A stretch of DNA of 64,000 bases from NCBI GenBank assembly GCA_963753955.1, contig CAVWEM010000010.1:62001-126000 (forward strand). The letters are read 5' to 3'. The stretch comes from Methylumidiphilus sp963753955 (lineage in GTDB: Bacteria > Pseudomonadota > Gammaproteobacteria > Methylococcales > Methylococcaceae). Numbering within the stretch: position 1 is the first letter of the stretch; every line of letters starts with the position of its first letter. The notes below the pieces were generated by a model. The model had not been told where the DNA came from, made no database searches, and saw only the letters and a list, made by a program, of their open reading frames with translations. The translations under genes and the position numbers were made by a program. Positions 56,807 to 64,000 of the stretch are shown piece after piece.

Positions 56807-57316
56807 TTAATGATTATAGGCTATTTTTAGGTTCCAAAGACCCGCCGGAACCCAAAAAAGGAAATCAATGAGCCAGTCCAGGTGGTTTCTGATCCGATGG
56901 GTCAGGCAATGGAAAGCCTTCATCCCGCCGATGGCGTGTTCCACGGAAACGCGGGTTCCCGCATGCTGCCGGTTATGTTTGACCTGCGCGGCGGTCAGTT
57001 TCGGCTTCGGGTTGTTTTTAGATTTCTTCGGCCTTTTGTGTGGAAGGTTTATCTTGGATTTCACGCCATAATCTTTTTGCGCACCTTGGAACCCAAGGTC
57101 GAGCCACAGATTCACTCGATGGAACCATTTCAGTTTTGGGTCGAATACCTTTTTCATGAGCTTGTAGTCGTGGACGCTGCCGGCGAAGACGCAGAAGAGG
57201 AAAAGGATTTTCCGGTGCAGGGTCGTGAGGACGAGCGCCTGGAGCGTGTGGCGTTTTTTTTTCCGCTGAAGCGGGCCTTCTGGAGTTCCCCGTCCTGCGG
57301 CCTGACGCAGGCGCAC
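56807..57316 (-). CDS. IS427-like transposase, ORF B
   Basis: Downstream frame, reached from ORF A by -1 slippage at 57253-57259. It contains FLFCVFAGSVHDYKLMKKVF, LWLDLGFQGAQKDYG (second aspartate) and RVSVEHAIGGMKAFHCLTHR (glutamate), completing the DDE domain of the HARBI1-like (DDE_Tnp_4) type. Confidence 0.82.
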   Translation of the reverse strand: MRLRQAAGRGTPEGPLQRKKKRHTLQALVLTTLHRKILFLFCVFAGSVHDYKLMKKVFDPKLKWFHRVNLWLDLGFQGAQKDYGVKSKINLPHKRPKKSKNNPKPKLTAAQVKHNRQHAGTRVSVEHAIGGMKAFHCLTHRIRNHLDWLIDFLFWVPAGLWNLKIAYNH

Positions 57317-57756
57317 TCCATCCCGTCGATGATGACGTCGCCATATTTATCGACGAGTCGCAGGAACTCCTCGGGAGTCCCAGGCGACCGCTCAGGGAGC
57401 ACGCCGAGGTCCGACAGGCTCCGCAGCAAGACGGGCAGGAGTTTCTCCACATGGTTGTGGGCATGCCCCGAACTGAAGCCGAAAAGGAAGCCCAGCACGT
57501 CGAAGGTGGGGTATGTCTTGAGGTAATACAAAATGAAGAAAAGCTTCTTCCCGGGCGTGTCGAGATGGCCTTTTGGCCCGCCCGTTGGAACCTGCTTGAT
57601 TTCGCCCTGCCGACACCTTTCCAGTTGGACGGCATCGTAGGCCGCCGCGAAGGCCGCAAGGAGGATGTTGAATTTTGGCAGGCTCATGCCGATGACGGAC
57701 TTAATCTTGCGGTCATGCTTCTTGCCATCCAGCTTTTTAAATCTTTCGAAGGCCAT
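57154..57756 (-). CDS. IS427-like transposase, ORF A
   Basis: Upstream frame of 200 aa: MAFERFKKLDGKKHDRKIKS, then a helix-turn-helix region YPTFDVLGFLFGFSSGHAHN and YGDVIIDGMECACVRPQDGE, which carries the first catalytic aspartate. Its useful part ends at the nine-A run (57254-57262, minus strand), where the slippery heptamer A-AAA-AAC lies in frame; beyond that the residues are serine/arginine noise. Confidence 0.82.
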   Translation of the reverse strand: MAFERFKKLDGKKHDRKIKSVIGMSLPKFNILLAAFAAAYDAVQLERCRQGEIKQVPTGGPKGHLDTPGKKLFFILYYLKTYPTFDVLGFLFGFSSGHAHNHVEKLLPVLLRSLSDLGVLPERSPGTPEEFLRLVDKYGDVIIDGMECACVRPQDGELQKARFSGKKNATRSRRSSSRPCTGKSFSSSASSPAASTTTSS

Positions 57757-57917
57757 GGGTTGTCTATTTTCTGTAGGGTATGGATACCCTATAATAAGGC
57801 AGTATTAAAAAAATTAACAGGGTCGGGAACAAGTCTAGTATATATTTGTGATAATACACTGCCGCCGGACGAAAAGCCGCGTGACAATTTGTCGCATTCA
57901 GATTGGATTTTTTTGAG

Positions 57918-58998
57918 GCGTTGGTGCATAAATGCCATGTTCAGCTATCATGGAGTTCAGTAAACCACTGATATACATTGATGTCGAAAGCCACCCCTAT
58001 CGCAAAAGCGGAACCGGTCAAAAAGGCGCAGTATCGGGTCACGAATTGGCCGGAGCATGACCGTGCGTCGGTGCGGCGGGGCAGCCTGACGGTGTGGTTC
58101 GACGACGAGTTCCTGCGCGGACATTGGCGGGCTGCCCACAACGGCAAACGCGGGGCGCCTTTCACTTACTCGGATGCGGCCATTCAGACGCTGCCGACCC
58201 TGAAGGCGGTGTTCCACCTGCCCTGCCGGGCGGCGGAAGGGCTGGCCCGCTCGCTGGCCGGGTTGACGGGTCGGGACCCGCCCGTCCCCGACCATGCCCG
58301 GATGTCGCGCCGCGCCCGGGGCTTGCGGGCCGAGATCCCGCGCCGTCCACGCACCGGCCCGGTCCATCTGGTGGCCGATTCCACCGGCTTGAAGATTTTC
58401 GGCGAGGGCGAGTGGAAAGTGCGCCAGCACGGGGTTGGCAAGCGGCGGACTTGGCGCAAGGTCCATCTGGGCCTTGATGCGGACGTGAAGGACGTGGTCG
58501 CCGTGGAGGTCGCCACCGTGGAGCGGACGGATGCCGGGGTCTTCGCGGGTTTGCTCGGACAGGCCGAGGGGGAGATCGGCCAGGTCGACGCCGACGGTGC
58601 CTGTGACACCCGCGACGTGTACGACGCGGCGATGGAGCGGGACGCGAAGGCGGCCATCCCGCCGAGAGAAAATGCCGTTCCTTGGGAGGCGGGCCATCCC
58701 CGCACCCAGGCCTTGGAGGCCATCGCGGAGAAGGGCTTGGCCGGTTGGAAGCAAGCGGTCAATTATCACCGCCGCAGCATCGCCGAAAATGGCATGTACC
58801 GCCTGAAGCAGTTGTTCGGCCCCGGATTGGCCTCCCGCATTTTTGAGGGCCAAGTGACAGAGGTCCATGTGCGCGTCGCCGCGCTCAATGCCATGGCCTA
58901 CCTCGGCATGCCGGTGTCGGTCCGGGCAGGGCAAGCGTTGTCCTGAGCCTATTGGGCAAGGGATCATGCAAGCTCCAAATTATTTATGCACCAACGCC
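57918..58998 (+). mobile_element. IS5-family element, IS903-like
   Basis: About 1081 bp with inverted ends GGCGTTGGTGCATAAAT and ATTTATGCACCAACGCC. Its right end lies against, and supplies the stop codon of, the czcA-like gene. Target duplication not resolved. Confidence 0.87.
57981..58946 (+). CDS. IS5-family (IS903-like) transposase
   Basis: Intact DDE transposase of 321 aa: YRVTNWPEHDRASVRRGSLT is the family N-terminus, HLVADSTGLKIFGEGEWKVR the first aspartate, IGQVDADGACDTRDVYDAAM the second, and YHRRSIAENGMYRLKQLFGP the glutamate. The ATG at 57981 is preferred to the TTG one codon before it. Likely active. Confidence 0.9.
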   Translation: MSKATPIAKAEPVKKAQYRVTNWPEHDRASVRRGSLTVWFDDEFLRGHWRAAHNGKRGAPFTYSDAAIQTLPTLKAVFHLPCRAAEGLARSLAGLTGRDPPVPDHARMSRRARGLRAEIPRRPRTGPVHLVADSTGLKIFGEGEWKVRQHGVGKRRTWRKVHLGLDADVKDVVAVEVATVERTDAGVFAGLLGQAEGEIGQVDADGACDTRDVYDAAMERDAKAAIPPRENAVPWEAGHPRTQALEAIAEKGLAGWKQAVNYHRRSIAENGMYRLKQLFGPGLASRIFEGQVTEVHVRVAALNAMAYLGMPVSVRAGQALS

Positions 58999-61900
58999 CC
59001 TTTCCTCCCCAAACCGCCCATACCGCCACAAGATCGTAGGCAACAGCAGTAAATTCAGCAGGGTCGAGGAAGCCAGGCCACCGACAATGATCCCCGCCAT
59101 CGGCCCCATGATCTCGCGGCCCGGATTGTCGCTGTTGAAGGCGATGGGCAACATGGCTAAAGCCGTCACCAGGGCGGTCATCAGGATTGAGGGCAGACGC
59201 TCCCTCGCGCCTTGGATCACCGTCGCCAGGTTCCAGTCCTTGCCTTCCACTTCGATCAAATGCCGGTAGTGGGAAATCAACATGATGGCATTGCGCATGG
59301 TGATCCCGAACAGCGTGACGAAGCCGACCATGGAGCCGATGGACAAAGCGCCGCCGCCGATGAGCGCGCCGACCAGTCCGCCCACCAATGAAAACGGCAG
59401 GTTGACCAGGGTCAGCAAGGTGTTGCGCCAATTGCCGATGGCGATATAGGTCAGCAGCAGGATGGCGACGCCGACCAGCAGCGCGTGGACGATCAATTCC
59501 CGCCGCGCCTCGCCTTGCTCGACCGACGCGCCAGTGAATTCCGGGTGCATGTCCGGCGGAAAGTTAATTTCCTTCAAGATCCGTTGCCGCAACTCGGCTA
59601 AGAATGAATCGAGGTCGCGGCCCGACACATTGCAAGTCACCGTCTGCACCCGCTGTCCGCCCCGATGCAGGATGTTGTAGCGACCGGTGATCTGCTGGAT
59701 GTCGGCTACCGATTTTAACGGGATCATCGTCCCTTCCGGCGTGCGCAGCGGCAGATCTTCCACACTATCGATCTGGCGGCGGTGTTCCGGGGCCAGGATC
59801 AGGGCGACCTCGAAAAACCGGTTGTTGTCGTAAAACTTGCCGACGATGCGCCCCTCGTAGGCCGTTTGCACGGCGTCCGCCGCCTCGACAGGCCGGATGC
59901 CGAAACTCGCCAGCCGTTCCGGCAACAGGCGGATTTGCAGCAGCGGCGCATCCGGCGGCGAGCGCAATTGCACTTCTGCCGCACCGTCCAGGTGGCGCAT
60001 CAATTCGGCGATTTCCTGGGCCTTGGCGTCGGCCCGGGCCATGTCGCCGCCATAGATGTTTACCACCACCGGCGAGGTGTAGCCTGAGAGGGTCTCGTCT
60101 ATGCGTTCGGTGAGGAAGGTGTTGGCCTCGAAACCCAGGCCGGGGAATTCCTTCAACTGCCCGCGCAGCCGATCCAGCACGGCCTGCTGCCCCGGCCCGT
60201 CCATGGGCTGCAAATGCACTTCGTATTCGCTGTAATGGCTGCCGTAGGTGTCGGCCCCGCGCTCGGCCCGCCCCGCCCATTGCGACACCGACACCACGCC
60301 GGGGATTTTCAGGAAGTTCCGCGCCAATTCCCCGCCCATGCGCAGGGATTCGGCCAGCGCAGTGCCGGGGACGGCGCTGGTGTGTATGATGTAATGGCCT
60401 TCGCGCAATTGCGGCAGGAAGTCGCCGCCCAGCTTGGGCGCGAACACCAGCCCGGCAACCAGGGCCAGGGCGCTCAAGCCCAAAGTCTTGCCCGGCGCGT
60501 TGGCGGCACGTAGCAGCAAAGCCTCATAAAAGGGCTGGATGCGGCGGATCAACGGCGGCGGGTCAGCACTCGTTTCCCGCCTCCCCAGCAGCAGATGGCA
60601 CAAGGCCGGCGTCACTGTCAGCGCGGTCAGCAAGGACAACAGGATGGCGAGGATGTAGGCTTGTCCCAGCGGCGCGAACAGCCGCCCGGCCACGCCGCCC
60701 AGGGTCAGCAGCGGCAGGAAGCCCAATGCGACGATGAAGCTGGCGTACACCACCGATCCGCGCACTTCCATGGACGCCGCGAACACCACGCGGGCAACCG
60801 GCCTTGGCTTGGGCTTGAGGCGGTTTTCGCGCAGCCGGCGGAAGATGTTTTCGGTGTCGATGATGGCGTCGTCCACCACCTCGCCCAAGGCAATCGCCAG
60901 CCCGCCCAGCACCATGATGTTCAGGTTGAAGCCGAAGGCCAGAAGCGCCACCACCGCCCCGAGCAGGGACAACGGAATCGCCAGCGCGGAAATAAAGGCA
61001 GTGCGGGCATCGAACAGGAACAGCCCAAGGACGACAATCACCAACAGGCCGCCAATCAGCAGATGGCCCCCCAGGCTTTGGATCGAACGCTCGATGTAAT
61101 CGGCGGGGCGGAACAAATGCGGATTCAGGCGGATGTCCTGCTTGCCGAGAATCTGGCGGAATTCGTCCAGCACGGCCTCGGCACGGCGCGAGACGCTGAG
61201 GGTGTTGGCCCCGTACTGGCCAATGACCATCATCACAATGGCCGGTTCGCCGGCTATGGCCGCCGAGCCGATGGGCGGGCGCGGCGCGTCGGCGACCGTC
61301 GCCACATCGCCTAGGGTCAGGTTCACGCCATCCTTGCGGGCCAGCACCACTTGCCGCAGGCTTGCCGCCGCGTCCGGGAACCCCGCCAATTGCAGGCTGA
61401 TGCGCTGGTTTTCATTCTCGACAAAGCCGCTGCCGCGCATTCCGGTCGCCCGCTCCGCCGCCGCCAACACCTCGTCCAGGCTGAGGCCGTGGCGGCGCAG
61501 GGCATCCGGGTGCAGTTGGATTTGCAATTGCCGGATCTCGCCGCCGAACACATTGACATCAGCCACGCCGGGAACGGCCAACAGTCGCGGCACCAGCGTC
61601 CAATCGGCCAAGGTGCGCAATTCCATCAAGCTCCGGCTGGGCGAAGACAAGCCGACCGTCAACACCGTGGCAGACGAAGACGACAGCGGCACCATCAGCG
61701 GCGGGCCAGTGCCCGGCGGCAATTGGCCTTGCAGGTTGGCAAGGCGTTCGCCGACCCGCTGCCGGTCTAGGTTGAGGTCGGTGTTTTCCTCGAACACAGG
61801 CGTAACCACCGACAAGCCTTGCAAGGATTCCGAGCGGATGGATTGCAGTCCGATCAGGCCCGATAGGCTTTTCTCCACCGGCAGGGTGGCGAGGGCCTCG

Positions 61901-62082
61901 ACCTGCTCAGGGCTGAGGCCGGGGGCCTCGGTCTGCACGATGACCCGCTTGGCGGAGAATTCCGGGAAAATGTCCAGGCTCGCCGTGCCTAGCCGGAAGC
62001 CGCCATACAACAGCAGCAACAAGGCCAACGCGACAGCCACGCCAGGGCGTAGCACCGACAGGCGGACGATGGATGCCAGCAT
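58984..62082 (-). CDS. CzcA/CusA-type heavy-metal RND efflux pump
   Basis: Inner-membrane proton-driven pump of 1032 aa. Twelve membrane helices are grouped as one plus five, twice; helix 4 has GEVVDDAIIDTENIFRRL with the acidic proton-relay residues typical of the HME-RND group. The porter domains lie between. The last codons (GEERGVGA then TAA) run into the left-hand repeat of the neighbouring IS903-like element, so the original C-terminus has been trimmed by a few residues. The fusion-protein gene is directly upstream, sharing a base. No outer-membrane CzcC gene is in view. The metal is unknown; cation-selective helix-4 motifs would need comparison. Confidence 0.9.
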   Translation of the reverse strand: MLASIVRLSVLRPGVAVALALLLLLYGGFRLGTASLDIFPEFSAKRVIVQTEAPGLSPEQVEALATLPVEKSLSGLIGLQSIRSESLQGLSVVTPVFEENTDLNLDRQRVGERLANLQGQLPPGTGPPLMVPLSSSSATVLTVGLSSPSRSLMELRTLADWTLVPRLLAVPGVADVNVFGGEIRQLQIQLHPDALRRHGLSLDEVLAAAERATGMRGSGFVENENQRISLQLAGFPDAAASLRQVVLARKDGVNLTLGDVATVADAPRPPIGSAAIAGEPAIVMMVIGQYGANTLSVSRRAEAVLDEFRQILGKQDIRLNPHLFRPADYIERSIQSLGGHLLIGGLLVIVVLGLFLFDARTAFISALAIPLSLLGAVVALLAFGFNLNIMVLGGLAIALGEVVDDAIIDTENIFRRLRENRLKPKPRPVARVVFAASMEVRGSVVYASFIVALGFLPLLTLGGVAGRLFAPLGQAYILAILLSLLTALTVTPALCHLLLGRRETSADPPPLIRRIQPFYEALLLRAANAPGKTLGLSALALVAGLVFAPKLGGDFLPQLREGHYIIHTSAVPGTALAESLRMGGELARNFLKIPGVVSVSQWAGRAERGADTYGSHYSEYEVHLQPMDGPGQQAVLDRLRGQLKEFPGLGFEANTFLTERIDETLSGYTSPVVVNIYGGDMARADAKAQEIAELMRHLDGAAEVQLRSPPDAPLLQIRLLPERLASFGIRPVEAADAVQTAYEGRIVGKFYDNNRFFEVALILAPEHRRQIDSVEDLPLRTPEGTMIPLKSVADIQQITGRYNILHRGGQRVQTVTCNVSGRDLDSFLAELRQRILKEINFPPDMHPEFTGASVEQGEARRELIVHALLVGVAILLLTYIAIGNWRNTLLTLVNLPFSLVGGLVGALIGGGALSIGSMVGFVTLFGITMRNAIMLISHYRHLIEVEGKDWNLATVIQGARERLPSILMTALVTALAMLPIAFNSDNPGREIMGPMAGIIVGGLASSTLLNLLLLPTILWRYGRFGEERGVGA

Positions 62083-63158
62083 CAGTCGTCGTCGCCGTCT
62101 TTCGGGGCGTTGCGGCGCTGCTCCTCAGACAGCAGCATTTGCCCGCCGACGATGACGGCCTCCTCGCCGGGCGCGAAACCTTGCGCCACGAACCAGTCCC
62201 CGCCTCGTACGCTATGCGCACCGATGGGTCGGCGGACAAATGTGTCATCGCCAGTTTTCACGAACACCCAAGGCTGGCCGTCCCGCCAAACCACGGCGGA
62301 AAGGGGAATCAACACGCCTGCGGATGCCTCGCCACTACGCGGAATCCAGGCATCCAACCGCATCCCGGTGCGCAACCCAAGGGATTCGGCGACAAAATAC
62401 CAAGTTTCGCCCTGGGTGGACTCCTCCGTCCTCGGCGCGGCGGAAACCAACCTAGCCTGCCGGGCCTGATCCCGGTCGCCGCTGGGGGCGATACTGACCG
62501 TGCGGGCGGTTTTCGGGAGTGACTGGTTCGTCGGCAAGGCGACCAAGGCCAGCACCAACGCATGTTTCAGCAGCCCCTCGAACAAGCTTGATTCCGCCTC
62601 AGCCGCTTGTTTGAACAACTCTTCGCCGAAGCTTTGCAAGGCTTCCTCGCGGACTTCCCGGACATGTCGGGCGGCGGCATCGTGCCGAGCCTGGTCTGCG
62701 GCCAATTGGGATTCGGCCTGGATCAATTCACGGGCGGGGATGATGGACTCGCTGTGCAGCTTGGCCAGGCGGTCGTGGCTCTTCCGCGCCACCCGCAGCG
62801 CCGCCTCGGCGATGGTCAGATCGGACTGGGCTGAACGGTAACGGGCGCGCAGATCCAGCAAGGGGGAAATGTCCAACACCCGCCCATAGGCCGGGGTTTC
62901 TAGCCCTAAGGAAAACGTTGCCAAGGCTTGGGTTTTCAGTCCGCTTTGCTGCTGCCTTTGCGGGCCAAGGCTGAGTGGGAAGCCCGTTGCCGCAGGCCGG
63001 GAGGGCTTGCCGCTGGCCGTCGCCGGGGAAGACTGCGCTGTCTCGGTTCTGGAGGACGCTTCATTATCATCGTCAGCGGCAAGACTCTGGCAGGCCGCAA
63101 ACAAAGCCAATAGCGCCAAGTCCAGCCATTGGAGGGAAAGCAGACGGGCATTGCGCAT
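62082..63158 (-). CDS. membrane fusion protein of the RND pump, lipoprotein-like
   Basis: Periplasmic adaptor of about 358 aa. The N-terminus (LDLALLALFAACQSLA) has a lipobox-like LFAAC. A helical hairpin (ARYRSAQSDLTIAEAALRVA to HDAAARHVREVREEALQSFG) contacts the outer-membrane channel; the beta-barrel and proximal part include GLRTGMRLDAWIPRS and the last VIVGGQMLLSEEQRRNAP. The start at 63158 (MRNARLLSLQWLDL) is chosen because the signal begins there. It is unusually low in the typical lipoyl-domain sequence, so it is a divergent HlyD/CusB-type protein. Confidence 0.82.
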   Translation of the reverse strand: MRNARLLSLQWLDLALLALFAACQSLAADDDNEASSRTETAQSSPATASGKPSRPAATGFPLSLGPQRQQQSGLKTQALATFSLGLETPAYGRVLDISPLLDLRARYRSAQSDLTIAEAALRVARKSHDRLAKLHSESIIPARELIQAESQLAADQARHDAAARHVREVREEALQSFGEELFKQAAEAESSLFEGLLKHALVLALVALPTNQSLPKTARTVSIAPSGDRDQARQARLVSAAPRTEESTQGETWYFVAESLGLRTGMRLDAWIPRSGEASAGVLIPLSAVVWRDGQPWVFVKTGDDTFVRRPIGAHSVRGGDWFVAQGFAPGEEAVIVGGQMLLSEEQRRNAPKDGDDD

Positions 63159-63355
63159 AGGAGTTTTGATGTTGGTTTCTTTCAAAGTCCGTCCAGCCTT
63201 AAAAATTTCCGGCCCTAAGCATGGCCAGATCGTCTCGCCATATGGCATACGGACGCGCATTCGGTTATCCTCATACGCCAGTTAAAGCGCACACGGCGTT
63301 AAACCCATGATAGGCATTGTACCAATCATCGGAATTACTTCAGACGAGGCTGCAA

Positions 63356-63643
63356 ATGTATTGTCGTTTTTGCGGGAAGGAAGTGAAAGAGAAGGCGATC
63401 GTTTGCACGGGATGCGGGCGTCCCGTCGATGCGCCCGGCAGTGTCACGGAATCGGCGGTGAAGGATTGGAGCTTAGGTCTGCTGCTGACCCTGATGTTCG
63501 CCAGCGTGTTTTTCCCCCCCATCGGCCTCTTGGTCGGATTCAAGGGTCTGCTTAGTTCCGCAACCAAGGTCAAGGCTTCGGTGTTGCTGACTGTCGCCGT
63601 CTTCATGACCCTGCTCTGGGCCGCATTGATCCTCGGCCTGTGA
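63356..63643 (+). CDS. zinc-ribbon membrane protein
   Basis: A 95-aa protein: MYCRFCGKEVKEKAIVCTGC is a double-CxxC zinc ribbon, followed by a short linker and two hydrophobic segments (LGLLLTLMFASVFFPPIGLL and ASVLLTVAVFMTLLWAALIL). Such zinc_ribbon_2-type proteins are widespread with no assigned job. The ATG at 63356 begins the ribbon; a longer upstream start adds no family sequence. Confidence 0.78.
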   Translation: MYCRFCGKEVKEKAIVCTGCGRPVDAPGSVTESAVKDWSLGLLLTLMFASVFFPPIGLLVGFKGLLSSATKVKASVLLTVAVFMTLLWAALILGL

Positions 63644-63699
63644 TCGCAACGCGCGGAACCCTGCCAGTCGGCAGGACTGCCGCGTTCAGGGCATCAGGC

Positions 63700-64000
63700 T
63701 CATTTGCCCCTAAGGCAATCAAGCGTTTGCTGGTCGAATTTATTGCCCCTGTTGCTTGCGCAGTCCTTGCTTGTGCGCGTGAACGTCTCCTCCCCCACCG
63801 TCCGCAAGCCTCCGTCCGAAATAGGGGACAGCCTGTGCTTCAGCACCAATTTCTTCCCTTTATCCAGTTCAATTTCGACGAGCTTTAGGGCGCTCATGCC
63901 CAACAGGATGAAATCCTCCCGCATGGCAGGGTTGATGGCTGCCTCGACGTCGCGCAACTCTATCCGCCCCAAGGTTAGCCTGTCGATGGTCGTTGAATAG
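63700..64000 (-). CDS. retropepsin-like clan AA aspartic protease, partial (3' end)
   Basis: The last about 100 residues of a gene running in from the right edge. TLGRIELRDVEAAINPAM and REDFILLGMSALKLVEIELD match the end of the TIGR02281-type retropepsin-like proteases, in which ILLGMS is the second-strand signature after the catalytic DTGA. The catalytic aspartate would lie outside the window. A tail of about 50 residues after KLVLKHRLSP is longer than usual. Confidence 0.7.
   Translation of the reverse strand, partial: YSTTIDRLTLGRIELRDVEAAINPAMREDFILLGMSALKLVEIELDKGKKLVLKHRLSPISDGGLRTVGEETFTRTSKDCASNRGNKFDQQTLDCLRGK

Larger units (their letters stand above)
56785..57837 (-). mobile_element. 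IS5-family element, IS427-like
   Basis: 1053 bp with inverted ends TAGAGTTGTTCCCG and CGGGAACAAGTCTA, and two overlapping transposase frames joined by a slippery run. The 144-bp MITE at 36070-36213 has the same ends. Confidence 0.85.

Noticed and set aside
60595..62155. Plus-strand long frames opposite the czcA-like gene
   Set aside because: GC-rich antisense shadows of the pump gene without any protein motif.
1..64000. CRISPR arrays, tRNA or rRNA genes, prophage
   Set aside because: No regularly spaced direct repeats with unique spacers, no cloverleaf or TTCGAATC-type arms, and no phage structural genes were seen on either strand.

Overview
The window is a moderately GC-rich piece of a gammaproteobacterial chromosome. 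The complete division and cell-wall (dcw) cluster in its usual order ending in lpxC, the amgK-murU pair and dciA next to lpxC all point that way. A methanotroph-like host (Methylococcales) is only a guess from the general character of the proteins. I saw no rRNA, tRNA or CRISPR array.

1-11.6 kb: amgK-murU (recycling of MurNAc), a small membrane protein, and then a molybdate locus. This holds a divergent second modC, a secreted protein with two molybdopterin-oxidoreductase-like repeats, an OprP-like porin, and the operon modA-(TauE/SafE permease)-modB-modC followed by mop. Three 24-bp sites of the form YGTTAT-N12-ATARCG lie in front of modC2, the porin and modA. They look like ModE operators, so porin and secreted protein are probably part of a molybdate (or tungstate) regulon.

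11.1-30.4 kb: dciA, then on the minus strand lpxC and the whole dcw cluster: mraZ-rsmH-ftsL-ftsI-murE-murF-mraY-murD-ftsW-murG-murC-murB-ddlB-ftsQ-ftsA-ftsZ-lpxC. Its promoter and three MraZ boxes can be read directly. Many of these essential genes carry single-base frameshifts, mostly in short homopolymers, while the protein sequence resumes perfectly in the next frame. This is best explained by sequence error rather than decay, and it affects every frame-based call in the window.

30.7-36.9 kb: a SemiSWEET transporter, an MFS transporter, a Sel1 protein, a small lipoprotein, a decayed MFS gene, pncC (CinA C-terminal domain), thpR, a REP palindrome, a 21-bp minisatellite, a 144-bp MITE and a hypothetical gene.

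37-59 kb: an insertion-sequence island. It contains two IS1-family copies, an IS701-like element, an IS4-family element, a truncated ISAzo13-type transposase gene, an IS1182-family element, a truncated REP-associated transposase, a rearranged IS21 remnant with 194-bp inverted arms, an IS427-like IS5 element and an IS903-like IS5 element. Two of them have matching MITEs here. A secreted glycoside hydrolase-ILEI gene is broken by two of the insertions. Embedded in the island are an acyltransferase, a giant lhr helicase gene that carries several palindromic repeats inside its reading frame, mobA (which uses molybdenum cofactor), two lipoprotein genes and a membrane protein gene.

59-64 kb: a CzcA-type RND pump and its lipoprotein-like fusion partner, a zinc-ribbon membrane protein, and the 3' end of a retropepsin-like protease gene running off the window.
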